64,000 bases of DNA from Amborella trichopoda (GCF_000471905.2 NW_006494789.1:5875652-5939651), one strand, 5' to 3'; shown: positions 1-11,136, numbered from the stretch's first letter. The notes: generated from the sequence alone by a model not told the origin. Made by a program: numbers and translations.

Positions 1-2
1 TC

Positions 3-833
3 CCTCCAAACTTAGTCCACACATGGAAGGAGATGGAGAAGCTATTTTATCAACGCTTCTATGAGGTCGAGAGAGAGGTTCAAACCATCAAACTTCTCAC
101 CCTGACTCAAGACCTCGATGAGCCTGTGGATCAGTTCATATCAAGATGGAGAAGCTTGGCTTCCCGCCATCTTAACCCTATGCCTGAGAAGGAAGCAGTC
201 CAAACTTGCATGCGGAACATGTGACCCACAATCGCTCTACATGTCGAGGCCTCTAATTTGACGTCCATGTTAGAGTTGATCTCTAAATCAATCCGCATTG
301 AAAATCTATCATGCCACTATGATGCGACACGACAACCATTTACAAGTTCAGCAAAATGGTAAATCTCGGAATGACACAAGGGGTAGCCAACAGAAAGGAG
401 TAATCAGTGCGGCCGTCTTGATCACTGATTCAAAGAAGGCTCCCTCCCATACTTTGGACCTCTCTAAAGGGGTAAGCACAACAAAGGTAGCACCCAAGCT
501 GGCAAGCAACAATTGTACAATCGGGTACCCCCACCAGCCAACCTTGATCGAGGTGATTATTTCACCAGGCACAGGAACAAGGTCTACGCCTTCGCGAAGG
601 AATTGGTCCTTGCACTGTTCTAGTTATTATTGGAACAAAATATGATCCAGCTTCCAGAAACAAAATTCCATGAGCAGCCTGGCCTTGACACTCAGGTGAA
701 TTATTGTGGCTACCATCGGAGGATCAATCATCCGACAGATGACTGCTACACGTTGAAGGATATTATTGAGGCCTTGATTCTGAAGGGTCACATAAAGCTT
801 GAAGACTTAAAGAGAGCCTTCGAGGCAGCCTAG
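3..833 (+). pseudogene. gag: P1 gag remnant with zinc knuckle
   Basis: This is the C-terminal half of a retrotransposon capsid protein, which packages element RNA in cytoplasmic particles. Positions 33-224 encode a retrotransposon-gag segment (EKLFYQRFYEVER, then DEPVDQFISRWRSL) that matches the same stretch of P2 at 27138-27320. A stop follows at about 222, and the frame shifts twice. A nucleic-acid-binding knuckle is readable at 705-746, with the spacing C-x2-H-x4-H-x4-C (residues CGYH, then H, then C). This is the CHHC variant common in plant gypsy gags, not the classical CCHC form. The segment upstream of 33 continues the gag and is cut by the window edge. Confidence 0.8.
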
Positions 834-1752
834 GCCTCTCATGTCCCAACCATCCAAGAGGAAGACGAAATGCCCGATATCCTTTACGCCTTCTTCATTA
901 TAATGCTTCAGGAAGGCATAATCACATTGAAGCAAGCAAGGTAGCCTCGTCACCTTGCTAAGGGGACTGAAAATCATTGGTGTCCATACCATCAGATAAG
1001 AGGTTATTATATATCAGAGTGCACAAGCTTCCTTGATATATTCGCAAAGAAAATGTAGAAGTGTCAGGAGTTCTAAAATCTCCCTATAAGTGATCCCCAA
1101 GTCATTCCCCTATCGGGGCAAGAAGATCTCACAGAGTAGGACCTTCCTATCAATGACTTGGACTTTACGGAACGCTTGATTCCCCAGCCATGGATAGTTT
1201 ACCATGGCTGAACTAGACTCAAGTGCTTAAGGCGAGAAGCAGTTTACCAACCTAGGGTTGTTCGGCAGCTCAGTGAGATGAATCAAACATCACCTTAGAA
1301 AACCAGAAAAAGACGGCCACCAAGGTCCACTCGCTGAAGAAACAAGACGGCTATACCCATAGTTGGAAGCGATTGAGAAAGACCCTGGCACAGGCAGCAG
1401 GATTCCTAACAGTTGTTGATGCCCTGACAACTAAAACTAAAGTAGAGCCACCTTCTTCAAAGACGCACAAGGAGTCGAAACTAAAGAAACCCCCATGGCT
1501 CCCTGAGCCGTACTTCGTGCAGACACTAAGAGAATCGATGGGGCAAAGTTTTTATTCTCAAGAGGCTTGCCATATGGTACAAGTCTATGAAGCAAAGCAC
1601 TACACACATCTGCGCAAGGGCCGTGTGATTCATACGAGGACACTTCACTCCCAACCTTTGCTGAACCCCAAAACAAGCTCCAACAGCCTGATTGGCTTCC
1701 CATGTTTGATGTCGACCCTTCTGTCCCTTGATTCGAGAAAGGCGCAAAAATC
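834..1752 (+). pseudogene. P1 gag-RT linker; no protease motif found
   Basis: Between the zinc knuckle and the pre-RT domain lies about 0.9 kb of broken coding sequence. It aligns by order and short words with P2 27900-28900; for example, a PQPWIVYHG-like word occurs near 1180 and a PQPWRVYHG word near 28270. An aspartic protease (a DGGS or DTGA-type active site followed by GRPWLH) would be expected here. I could not find one in any frame, while M1 has a clear one. Either the protease was lost in the ancestor of P1 and P2, or it has decayed beyond recognition. Confidence 0.5.
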
Positions 1753-2835
1753 ATGACATGCTCTGAGGTTGATGAAAAGACCTCTGAAAATAATGATGAA
1801 GAGTTTCAAGAGGCCTCAGAAGAATGGGAAGAAGATGGTAAGGCCACATCTTACGAACTCGAAGAAATAAATCTTGGAGACGAAGCAGTTCTCAGACCCA
1901 CTTTCATTTCAGCGAATATGTCTCTAGAAGAGAAAGAGCATTTCACTGCCTTCTTGCTAGCAAACCATGACATATTTGCTTGGCATTATCATGAGATGCC
2001 CGGCTTAGACCCTCAAGTAGTTGTTCACCATCTCGGCATCGATTCGACTATCAAACCCGTCAAATAGAAATCGAGAAGGTTTAGGCCTGACCTCGAGTAG
2101 ATAGACCCTGAGGTGATCAAACTCAAACAAGCAGGCTTTATTCGCGAAGTCAAGTACCCGAAATGGCTAGCAAATATTGTTTTGGTCAAGAAGAAGAATG
2201 GTCAAATCAGGGTGTGTATTGACTTTCACGATTTGAATACCGCCTGTCCCAAGAATGACTTCCCATTGCCATTCACCGAGACACTCATCGACTCTACCGC
2301 TCACTGTCAAATCGTTTCCTTCATAGACGGATACTCCGGCTATAATCAGATAAGGATGACGCTTAAAGATGAAGAGGCCACTGCATTCTTAACTCTAAAA
2401 GGGGTCTTTTAGTACACATTGATGCCTTTTGGATTAAAGAATGCTGGCACCACATACCAGAGAGCAATAACGACCATTTTCAAAGACATGATGCACGATG
2501 AAGCGAAATGCCATGTAGACAATTTGGTGGTAAAATCTAAAGAGGTGGATGCTCATATGAGAGACCTTGAGAAGGTATTCGATCGTTTGCATCTTCATCA
2601 ACTTAAAATGAACTCGCTGAAATGCGCTTTTGTCATGTGCACCAAAACATTCTTGGAGTTCATCGTCAGACATCGAGGGCTTGAAGTTGAGCCAGTCAAG
2701 ATCAAAGAAATCCAAGAAATGCTGTCACTAACGACGCTTCAAGAATTGCACTCCCTCCAAGGGAAACTGGCATATATTCGTAGGCTCATCTCTAACTTGT
2801 CAGGTCGCTATCAACGCTTTACACACCTGTTATAG
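1753..2835 (+). pseudogene. pol: P1 reverse transcriptase remnant
   Basis: This is the RNA-dependent DNA polymerase part of pol. A pre-RT segment (1753-2067) has the usual EEINLGDEA and FAWHYHEMPGLDP words. RT proper follows at 2113-2412 (RVCIDFHDLNTACPKNDFPLP, GYSGYNQIRM) and 2419-2835 (MPFGLKNAGTTYQRA). The catalytic YVDD box reads CHVDNLVVKS near 2510, so the second aspartate is Asn and the enzyme would be dead even without its stops. In-frame stops interrupt it at about 2068, 2098, 2410 and 2833. The reading frame is otherwise well preserved, which suggests decay after insertion rather than an ancient fragment. Confidence 0.9.
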
Positions 2836-3706
2836 AAAGATATGCCATTCATTTGGGATGAAGCATGTCGGGTACCCCTTGATGATATCAAGCATTATTT
2901 ACTCAATCCTCTCGTATTCTCGACACCAATATTGGGAAGACCCCTCATTCTATATGTGACTGCTTTAGATGAGTCCCTCGGAGCATTATTGGCATAAAAC
3001 AATGAAGAAGGAAAATAAACCGCGTTATATTACCTCAGTCACAGGATGCAAGGGGCCGAGAAGAATTATCCCCCTATTGAGAAGATGTGTTTGGCCCTGA
3101 TCTTCGTTGTACAAAAACTCCTCCATTACTTGCTCGGTCATCAAGTGAAACTTATATCTAAAGCTAATCCTATAAAGTTTCTCATGACATGCCCATGCTT
3201 GTCGAGACGCTTGGCTAAGTGGGCACCATTGCTGATGGAGTTTGACATCACGTATGTCCCACAAAAGGCCATCAAGGGCAAGGCCTTGGCTGACTTTCTC
3301 GTAGCACACCCTGTACCGGCAGAATCTCCTCTATCAAGCGACCTCCCTTATGAAGAAGTATTATGTGCTGACCTTGCTCTTGTGTGGGAATTGTCCTTCG
3401 ACGGAGCCTGCCAATCAGATCGAGGAGACGCTGGAGTAGTATTCCTGAGTCCAAGCGGATGAATATTTCCACTTTCTTTCTCTCTTCCTCAAGCCGGTTC
3501 TCATAATGAGGCAGAATATCAGGCCCTTATAATCGAACTGGAGCCTTTGACCTCGACTTGAAGCAACTCAAGATCTATGGCGACTCTGAGTTGTTTATCT
3601 GACAGCTCAAAGTGATTTATGATGTGAGAAAATACACTCTCAAGCCTTATCACGATACTGCAAAATCGTACATGGATCAGTTTGAGGATGTATCACTGAG
3701 TCATAT
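2836..3706 (+). pseudogene. pol: P1 RNase H plus archaeal-type second RNase H
   Basis: The first RNase H connection region is read at about 2860-3300 (EKMCLALIFVVQKLLHYLLGH, then ITYVPQKAIKGKALADFL). A second RNase H follows at about 3380-3706, with its first acidic residue in LSFDGACQSDRGDAGVVF. It continues in shifted frames through EYQALIIELE and the IYGDSELFI equivalent near 3570. RNase H removes RNA from the RNA:DNA hybrid during reverse transcription. A duplicated, archaeal-type copy is typical of the Tat clade (family knowledge). Stops fall near 3000, 3018 and 3463, and the end of the domain is removed by the deletion described at 3707. Confidence 0.8.
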
Positions 3707-4643
3707 CCCCAGATACACTCCAGCCTGGTTCACCAGTCTTCCGAGCCCTTACATCCTACGGTTGCATCATGGCCCTTCTCACAATGGGGTATGGACATCG
3801 TAGGGCCTATTGACCCTCCTTCAGCAACTGGTCATGTTTTTATCTTAGTTGCAAGAAATTATGTCTCTAAGTGGGCTGAAGCGGTGCCCCTTAAGCAGGT
3901 TCCTGGGAAAGCAGTGGCCTACTTTGTTCGACATCATATCATATACCGCTTCGGGGTGCTCGACCAGATTATATCTGACAATGGTCCTCAATTTAGGAGT
4001 CATCACATTGATCGCTTAGTTAACCAATTCGGTTTCGAATGGAGGTACTCGACTATGTACCACCCTCAGGTGAATGTATTTGTTGAGGATTTCATTAAGA
4101 CTCTGTGCAATGTTTTAAGAAAGTCAGTATCAAAAACAAGGAAGAACTGGCATGAGAAGCTTCCTGAAGCACTATGGGCTTATCGTAATACTATGCGAAG
4201 TACTACTGATTCCACTCCTTATTCTTTTGTTTATGAGGATGAAGCAGTTTTACTTCTCGAACTACAAATCCCTTCACTGTGAGTACCTATCCACCAAGGA
4301 ATAACCGAAGTTGAGAGAACTAATCTCCGGTATCAAGAATTGGACGCGCTCGATGGAATGAGGTTAGAGGCTTAGCAGAGCCTTGAACTCAACCAAGGAA
4401 GAATGAAGAGGGCTTTCGACAAATCTGTCAAAGTCCGCTCATTCACCCATGGTGATCTTGTCTAAGCTATCAAAAGGCCTATTATTATGCACGGCCGGCG
4501 TAAAGAGAAGTTTGAGCCTAAGTGGGAAGGTCCCTTTATAGTAAAAAAGGTATGCCCAACGGAGCCTATATACTAACACGTCCTGTTGGAGATGAGGCGA
4601 TGCCTTCTATCAATGGATGATACTTAAAGAGGTACTATCCGTA
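3707..4643 (+). pseudogene. pol: P1 integrase remnant lacking its zinc-binding domain
   Basis: The catalytic core of the DDE integrase is readable at 3791-4282. The first Asp is in MDIVGPIDPP, the second in IISDNGPQF, and the Glu in VFVEDFIKTL. The C-terminal tail continues to a KRYYP-like end at about 4640. Compared with P2, P1 jumps at about 3707-3722 from the second RNase H directly to the sequence just before the core. About 620 bp equivalent to P2 30886-31507 is missing, including the HHCC zinc-binding domain. A stop at 4280 and further stops near 4373 and 4463 break the tail. It would have inserted element cDNA into nuclear DNA. Confidence 0.88.
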
Positions 4644-5538
4644 ATGCATATTCAAAACAAAGGGACCCAACCAAAAATAAGCAAGATGGTCCAAACAAAA
4701 TTTTAACTCTTTTTATTGTAGTAAAAACGAGTTACAAAAAGCCCATTACTAGGGAGATTACAAGTCTCTTGCATCTGAGGATAAGAGGACAGTTACAAAC
4801 CAAAACTTGTACTTTCGCTCTTGCATCGGAGGATAAAAGAAAGGTTACAGGCTAAAACAAATGCTTACGCCATGAAGAAGAAGAAAACCCACAAAAGAAA
4901 GGCTTTCCTCATGAAGAAGAAGTGAAACCACTTGGAGAGTTAGCTTTAATTCATCTGACGAGTAAGAGGATGGTTACAGGTCAGAAGACAAAGTAGAGCC
5001 ACTCTAAGGAGCTAGCCTCAATCCACTTGACGTGTATGTCAAACATATAAGTCAGGTATCTTACTCGACCTGTACATCAAATATACAACAAAGGATTCAT
5101 TCAACATGTGTATCAAACATACAAAGCGGGCTGCCCTGGCAAGGAACTGACTTATGACGAAAAGTGTACCCTGTTCACAATGGATGCCCTCCCACAGAAC
5201 AACATGGACCTCACTGTTGTGCTGAAGGATTTAGCTTCCAACAGGAACCATAAGCCACGCCTTACCATCATTCACTATTTTTGCCCGGCCCATGAACATC
5301 ACCGTATGTAGCTTGTCACCGAGAGCCACAAATCCCGTACGTAACTTACTGCCATAAGCCAACATCACTCTTCGCACCATGATAAGCCATACGTGCTGAT
5401 GAGCATCGACTGTGTCCTCCAAAGTCCCACTGCTTGTCGAAACTTCAACCAACCACCCTCTCCTCACCGTTAAGGAAATTTTCTTTTAAGTTTTTTTACC
5501 CGTGGTGAAAAGGTGAGGGAAAACGGGATTTTACCCCA
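4644..5538 (-). pseudogene. P1 antisense ORF remnant between pol and 3' UTR
   Basis: On the minus strand this stretch reads away from an antisense TATA box at 5545-5539. It contains an open frame at 5467-5231 (about 78 residues, no domain recognised) and reaches an antisense AATAAA at 4717-4712, only about 70 bp past the pol end. Tat-clade elements are known to carry extra antisense ORFs in exactly this position. P1 has room for only a short one (about 0.8 kb), against more than 4 kb in M0, so it is probably an internal deletion derivative. Function is not inferable from the sequence. Confidence 0.45.
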
Positions 5539-5545
5539 TTATATA
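5539..5545 (-). promoter_or_regulatory. Antisense TATA box, P1
   Basis: The minus strand reads TATATAA, followed about 5 bases later by a GGGGTAAAATCCC stretch. The same pairing of TATA box and GGGG-AAA-CCC block occurs in P2 (34548-34542, minus) and M0 (56914, plus), always pointing toward pol. Conservation of position, orientation and downstream block in three copies supports a real antisense promoter. Confidence 0.6.
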
Positions 5546-5639
5546 GACCACACTACCCTCAAATGCCCTTCACAAACTCGGAATTCCGGTCGCATCCAAG
5601 GGAAGCCAAGTGACAATGAGCCGGGTCGGGCTTTTACTC

Positions 5640-5905
5640 GAGGCCCGAGGTAACTCTCATCGATCCATCCCTAGTTCCAGTTGACTTAGCGTCGGGTGTG
5701 TTTTCAAAACAACCCTAGCTCCGATTGACTTGACACCAGGTATGTTTCAAACAACCCTAGTGCATGTTGATTTTACGTTGGGTGTGTTTCCAAATGACCC
5801 TAAATCCTGTTAACTTAGCACCGGTTGTCTTCAAACAATATCACGGGTTGTTCACAGCGCCAGCTGAGTCTTTAACAACCTAGTGCCGGTTGTGTTTTTG
5901 AGAAC
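5640..5905 (+). repeat. Degenerate CCGGTTGTGTT repeats, P1 3' UTR
   Basis: Six or seven degenerate units of about 45 bp contain words such as AGCGTCGGGTGTGTTTTC and AGCACTGGTTG. The same word family occurs in P2 (33770-33980), the M1 3' UTR (19465-19720), the M0 3' UTR (55010-55380) and the M0 LTR hairpins (48375-48990). Confidence 0.65.
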
Positions 5906-6019
5906 TCAGCACTGGTTGAATACACATAAGAAACCACTAGTACTACTGAGGGCACCAACTGTATTCAAGCAGCCTATTGTCACCTACTTCAGGTTGAAGT
6001 CTTGTCCGTCCTACCACTT

Positions 6020-6370
6020 ATCCTTAGTGGGGTTGCACCCATGCCATGACCTGTCATCCCCAGTGATGTTGCACCCAAACTGTGGCCTATCATCCCTAAT
6101 GGATTTATGAGCTACCCTTCATCCCCTTGGGAGTTACACCCATATTGTAGCTCATTATCCCCAGTGAAGTTAGGGTCATTCTTACCTCTTCAATTTTCGG
6201 TGGGTCTGTTTCACACCAAGCTATCTTAACCCCAGGGAGAAAGCTTGGCCCCCTAAGCCCTAGTGAAGACCGCCTCTATTGGCCATCCTTCATCAGATCA
6301 CCATTTCCATCTAAGCCCTTTGCTTGTGTATGACGTTAATCATTTTATCCCCAGAGAGTCAGATTGTCAA
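6020..6370 (+). repeat. CATCCCCAGTG short repeats, P1 3' UTR
   Basis: About eight imperfect copies of a word like TCATCCCCAGTGATGTTGC are spaced at roughly 35-45 bp. The same block sits next to the 96-bp array in P2 (35110-35440) and, reversed, in M0 (54560-55000 and 55640-56040), so it is an inherited 3' UTR module. Confidence 0.6.
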
Positions 6371-6409
6371 CCACAGACCTATTCCACAGCGAGCTTCACC
6401 TACATGGCG

Positions 6410-6950
6410 ACCCACACAATGGTCTTAGCTGCATGACCCTAAACTGCACAGCTGTGGTGAAAATTATATGACCTTAAACTATAGCGGAGGTCTAGTTGCA
6501 CGACTTTAAATTGTACGGTTCTAGTTGTATGACTTGAAACTGCATGACCACGGTCCAACTTATGATCTTAAACCATAGTACAAGTCCTAGCCGCATGACG
6601 TTAAAAGACTCAAAACCATGGTCCAAACTATATGACCTTAAACTGTAGCGATGGTCTAGATGCACAACCTTAAACTGCATAACCATGGTCCAAACTGTAT
6701 GACCTTAAACTATAGCGTTGGTCTAGTTGCATGACCTTAAACTGCACAACCATGGTTCAAACTATATGACCTTAAACTGTAGCGATAGTCTAGTTGCACG
6801 ACCTTAAACTGCACTGTCCTAGTTGTATGACTTTAAACTGCATAATCACGGTCCAACTATATGACCTTACATCATAGTGCACGTCCAGGCCTCATGACAT
6901 TAAACTGTTTCGCACGGGTCTCGAAGGCATGACCTTAAACACGCCTTCAC
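6410..6950 (+). repeat. 96-bp satellite-like array, P1 3' UTR
   Basis: About five to six units of about 96 bp, each made of three ~32-bp submonomers. Each submonomer is built around ATGACCTTAAACTG and separated by CCATGGTCCAAACTATAT, GGAGGTCTAGTTGCACG and GGTCCTAGTTGC-like words. The same family is at 35440-35960 (P2) and greatly expanded in reverse orientation at 52380-54560 (M0). Tandem arrays in the 3' UTR are known for Ogre-type elements. Confidence 0.9.
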
Positions 6951-7980
6951 ATAAAAAAATAAAAAAAAATAAAAAATAACGGGCATGATGTATATCTGAA
7001 CAAGGGAACAACACGAGTAAAAATAACGGGCAGGCATGGTCACGAAACCATGAGTAAAAGAGTTGCGTGAATAAAAACCTGGCACGATGAAAACTTGAAA
7101 GGGCATCATGAAAAAAAATGGATGAAAAGGGTGGACATAGCTGAAAGGTTATGGGTAAAAGAGCCCCAAAATAAAAAGAAGTTGGTGAAAACCGTCTCTA
7201 CGGCGTTGCTTCCCAAGTTCAAGTGAAATTCTACAAACGAAGCTTGGATCAGTAAACAGGTTGATGCAGCACTAGTCTCAACAGGCAGCTTCAATCCTCA
7301 CTCAAAAGAAGAAAAATCTCTGGTATCATAGTATCGAGACTCCAAAAATATGAGCTTCAAGGAAAATATTCTGACACCCTGAGTCCAGTTGCAAAAGGAC
7401 TCGAAAGAAAGAAGACTTGCCATGACGACAAGACAAGTCTCATGAGGAAGAAAATTATTCCCATGAGGTCACTCTAGAAACAAATACACCAAAGGTAATA
7501 AATTGACAAAGTGAGGGGAGAACCTACCAGTGACGTCAGCTTGTCTAATTGGCACGACCAGACCTTCGGGATCGGCTAATAGAACCTGCCCCCGACTGGA
7601 CTCGATAGACGAGACCCATAGTGGTACTCTGAACGTCAAAAGAAAACTGATGTAGCAGGAAACAAAGCCTACCAAAGCAAACCAACAAACCCAGACCAAA
7701 TGGGAACGATACCTTTCTACATGGCACTTAATTACCGGACGGGCCTGATTCTGACTAACAAGGTCCGTGCAAAATCCTCAGCTTCAGAATCACAAACAGT
7801 CTGCACGAGGATGAGGAATTCAACATGATCCCTAAAAAAAGTTTCTTCTGCCCCTAAAGTCTTCATTCATGGACGGACCCGCAAACAATGCATCCCTACG
7901 TCTGCGCAGCGTAGTCACACCATTATGTGAATCTCCTCGGCGTTCACTTGGTCATGTGTCTAGGAAAGAAAATTTTCGAA
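6951..7980 (+). other. P1 3' UTR segment up to the LTR
   Basis: This is non-coding element sequence shared with P2 36390-37632 and, reversed, with M0 50761-51990 and M1 15556-16640. Shared words include an A-rich run near 6950, the CATGAGTAAAAATAACGGGC block, and GTCTAGGAAAGAAAA just before the LTR start. The latter purine-rich stretch (about 7960-7975) may be the polypurine tract that primes plus-strand synthesis. I see no gene here. Confidence 0.6.
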
Positions 7981-8545
7981 TGATTGTCCTTCTTGCTTCT
8001 CTTGAAGCACAACATTCGGCGGGGCAAGCAGTTTGAATGTATTTTTCAGCACATTGGTCCTTGGTAGGAAATAGGTCAATAAAATCTACAAAACAATGGA
8101 AATTCGTGACAGTCTCAGAATGGCCCCAAAACTGGTCAGGATCTTCATTAGCACTTCAAAGGACCACTTGCCAAGTTTCATTGTGATCAGTAATGTCTAA
8201 GGCACTGAACACAAAGAAATAATTTAAGCAAAATCGGTCTCTAGCACCTTGAAATGACCCTGTAACTAGAGCTATACTTTTGGTATGTCAAACAGCTATG
8301 GGACCACCATCATTAGATCTGGAAAGGTCAAAAACCCTTATGGGTCAAGTTTCGGCTTAATCGGGCACTCCAAGACAAAGTTATGGGTAAAAGACTAACA
8401 AGGGGTAGGCCGGACACTATTTCCATGTGGCCTCACTGCACCAAAACACCATAAAAGGTGGCTGTTCTTACAGTCACGAGTATTCACTTTCGGGGCCTAT
8501 ATCTCACTCGTTCCAAGTCAGATCATTCCCCAATTTGGTTAGCAT

Positions 8546-8566
8546 GTTCGTCTCATCAAGACGAAC
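8546..8566. promoter_or_regulatory. U3 inverted repeat, P1 LTR
   Basis: GTTCGTCT and AGACGAAC flank a 5-base loop. The matching places in the other LTRs are 21824-21840 (TCGTCTTG/CAAGACGA), 38213-38226 (CTCGTC/GACGAG) and 50171-50188 (minus). The surrounding sequence is conserved, including a GTGAG-GTGTTCGTCT context, so it could be a transcription-factor site. Confidence 0.5.
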
Positions 8567-9010
8567 AATTCAATTCTCGTGTACGATGAACTATTGGATT
8601 TCATACACGAAGGCATCAAAGCTGTTGTAAATTTCGGTCGTTGGACTTCAAGATTCCGATAAAAAACTCAAGATAACAAAATCTTCATCCGAAAATGAAA
8701 TCAAACCATGTTCATTGCAATATGATCGTGACGACATGCTCAGCGTGATTCAATGAATAAATCATGAAAAAAAAATCAAGGAACGAGCACAAAATCGATC
8801 AAACGGTCATCAGAATGACTTCGGGTCAACCACAAAAGATCACACATGTTCTCGGGCAGCAGGGACTGTATTGAAATTCCACACATTATTAGGCGGGGGC
8901 AAAACAGTCCTTTTACACCCATTTTTACAATTTCTTTAAATTCAATTAAATTGTAATTATATTCAATTCTAGCTAGTTTTTGGACATACACCCATGTTTT
9001 AGCCCAATTC

Positions 9011-9018
9011 TATATAAA
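9011..9018 (+). promoter_or_regulatory. LTR sense TATA box, P1
   Basis: TATATAAA sits in the block CCCAATTCTATATAAAC and lies about 130 bp upstream of the pyrimidine-rich leader. The same CCCAATT-TATATAA block is at 38982 (P2 3' LTR) and 49406-49400 (M0 LTR, minus). It is the expected start of the genomic RNA. Confidence 0.7.
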
Positions 9019-9149
9019 CATGCAAAGCTAAATTGTAAGGGCCTTCAGTTCATTTTTAGATTGATTGAATAAATATTTCATTTCTGCTTGAGTTCATGAG
9101 TAAGTCTTGGAGAGGGAGAAAGGAGAGAAGAAAATGGCCGGTACCGTTC

Positions 9150-9605
9150 GGGCAGGTAACTTTCTCTCCTCCCCTCTTTCTCTCTTCTTTTTCTCTCCTC
9201 TCTTCTCATCTCTATCTCTTTCTCTCTCCTCCTCCCTTCTGGTCTCTATCTTCTTTTCATCTCTATATCTTTCTCTCTCCTTCTCTCTTGCTCTGTCTTC
9301 TTTCTCTCTCCTCTTTTCTCATCTTTATAACTCTCTCTTGCTCTTTCTCTCCTCCCTTCTTTCTCTCTCTTTTTCTCTCCCCTCCTCTCATCTCTATATC
9401 TTTCTCTCTCCTCCTCCCTTCTCATCTCTATCTCCTTCTGATCTCTCTCTTTTTCTCTCCTTTTTTCTTTCTCTCTCCTTCTCTCTTTCTCTCTCTTTCT
9501 CTCTCTTCTTTCTCTCTCCTCTCTTCTCATCTCTGTCTCCTTCTCATCTCAATCCCCTTCGCATCTCTATCTCTTATTCTCTCTTATTCTCATCTCTATC
9601 TCCTT
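9150..9605 (+). repeat. TCTCTC-rich pyrimidine tract, P1 LTR R/U5
   Basis: About 450 bp of almost pure C and T, with an irregular CTCTCCTC and CATCTCTATCTC pattern. It is open in several frames only because stop codons cannot form; I do not call a gene. All four well-preserved LTRs carry the equivalent tract just downstream of the TATA box. Confidence 0.85.
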
Positions 9606-9609
9606 CGAT

Positions 9610-10330
9610 CACAACTGACGAGGCTTAGTGTCTATTGGTTTTCTCTTGTCACAACTAACGAGGCTTAGTGCCGGTTGGTTTTCTCCTATCACAAGTAACG
9701 AGTCTTAATATCGGTTGGTTTTCTCCTTCCTTTGTCAGTTGGTGAAACCTACTGTCAGTTGATTTTCTCTCTCCTTCTGTCAGTCAGTCGGTGAGACTTA
9801 GAGTCGACTGGTTTTCTCTCTCTTACTTTGTCAATCGGTGAAGCTTAGTGCCAATTGGTCTTCCCTCTCTTCTTATATCTCCTCTTCTGTTAGTTGAAGA
9901 GACTTGACGCCAGTTGATTTTCTCCTTCCTCTGTCAGTCGGTGAAACCTAGTGCTGGTTGGTTTTATCTCTCCTCTATCAGTCGGCGAGACCTAGAGCTG
10001 ACTGGTTTTCTCTCTCTTTTTCTGTTAGTCAGTGAGACCTAACACCCACTAGTTTTCTCCCTCCTCCTTTGTCAGTCGGTGAGACCTAACACCGACTGGT
10101 CTTCTCTCTCCTCTCCTATCAATCGTGAGACCTAGCATCAACTGGTTTTCTCTCTCTTCCTCTGTTAGTCAGTGAGACCTAGCATCGACTGATTTTCTCT
10201 CTCTTCCTCTGTCTATCGGTGAGACCTAACACTGATTACTTTTCTCTCTCGTCTCCTCTCAGTCGGTGAAGCCTAGCATCGACTGGATTTCTCTCTCTTC
10301 CTTCTAAACACAGTCAGCAATCCTTAACCC
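9610..10330 (+). repeat. ~60-bp hairpin-forming repeats, P1 LTR
   Basis: About eleven units of 55-65 bp, each a Py-tract followed by an inverted repeat. The clearest, near 10075-10100, has arms CAGTCGGTG and CACCGACTG around a loop AGACCTAA. Other units have changed arms that still largely pair, with loops AGACCTAG or AAGCCTAG. Equivalent arrays with other stems are at 23085-23810, 39998-40705 and 48375-48990. Confidence 0.8.
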
Positions 10331-11136
10331 CGACTGCACCTTCTTTTTCTCTCTCTTTCCTTTATTCTCTCCTCTTTCATACTCTTCTCTTCCTTTCTTC
10401 TCCCTCCTTCTTTCTTTCCCTTCTTCTCTTCTTATTCTCTCATCATAGCCTTAATTTTGCTACTCTTTCGTTCAATTAAGAGGGATTGAGAGTAGCCTCT
10501 CATGGTAGTCCTATTGTCTAGCCGTAATGTTGTTGTGCCAGTGTTACTTGGCCCGCGTTAATGCCATGACAAACTGACCATCGTTCCTAGCTCGTCAGTT
10601 ATGGTAACGACGTCTAGTAGTAATCCTGTGAGTCGATCTTAGTTACCGATCCCGTTTTACTACCATGTCAGGCCAATTATCCATCAGCCTAGTCACTGCT
10701 GTGATCCTCTTGCTTAGTCGAATTCTTTTCTCCCCCATCTTTCTTCTCTTCTTCGTTTTGAATGCACATGCTTGTGTACATCATCAAAGAGGAAAAGGGT
10801 GAGGTCTAACCCACTTGTTTTATAACATTTTTCATATATATGTGTGATTACAGAAAAGTAGAAAATAAGAAGAATACAAGCCAAGGGAGGCGATTCTGAT
10901 TCAGTTTTATTGCTTGGGGACTTGCTTCGTGATCTAAGAGGGCACCCACGGAGTCAGCCTGAGTAAGTCCCAAACCCACCTTTAAATTCCTTTCTCACCG
11001 GTTGGTAACACCTGCCCCCATTTTCGAATGGTGTTCCTGAGAGAGAGATCTCAAAAACGTCCTTGGTATTCCCCAGAAACTCGATACACGTACCGTCTGA
11101 CCCCAAAAGGATCCTGAGGGCGAGATCACCTAACTA

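Larger units (their letters stand above)
1..11136 (+). mobile_element. P1: 5'-truncated Tat/Ogre-type Ty3/gypsy retrotransposon
   Basis: A plus-strand Ty3/gypsy element runs from the window edge to an LTR end at 11136. The order is gag, zinc knuckle, pre-RT, RT, RNase H, second RNase H, integrase, a 3.3-kb repeat-rich 3' UTR with antisense signals, and a 3' LTR. Its 5' LTR, primer-binding site and gag start lie left of the window. The second RNase H and the tandem-repeat 3' UTR are hallmarks of the Tat/Ogre lineage (family knowledge). Many stops and at least one ~0.6-kb internal deletion make it inactive. The copy at 21329-41875 is the closest relative in the window. Confidence 0.85.
7981..11136 (+). 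mobile_element. P1 3' LTR
   Basis: The LTR is about 3.15 kb. The start is set at TGATTGTCCTTCTTGC (TGTTGTCC in P2 and M0). The end is TAACTA at 11131-11136, where the other copies have TAACCA. In order it holds a U3 inverted repeat (8546-8566), a TATA box (9011), a pyrimidine-rich tract (9150-9605), hairpin-forming tandem repeats (9610-10330) and a U5 block (10450-11136) shared with all other LTRs. No primer-binding site follows it, so it is a 3' LTR. The start is less certain: an alternative is about 85 bp further in, near 8065. Confidence 0.75.

Noticed and set aside
9096-9668. Long Ser/Leu/Phe-rich open frames in CT tracts (also 22029-22797, 23722-24257, 39081-39752, 40214-41220)
   Set aside because: Stop codons need A or G in set places, so pyrimidine tracts stay open by chance. 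Several frames and both strands are open at once and no domain is present.
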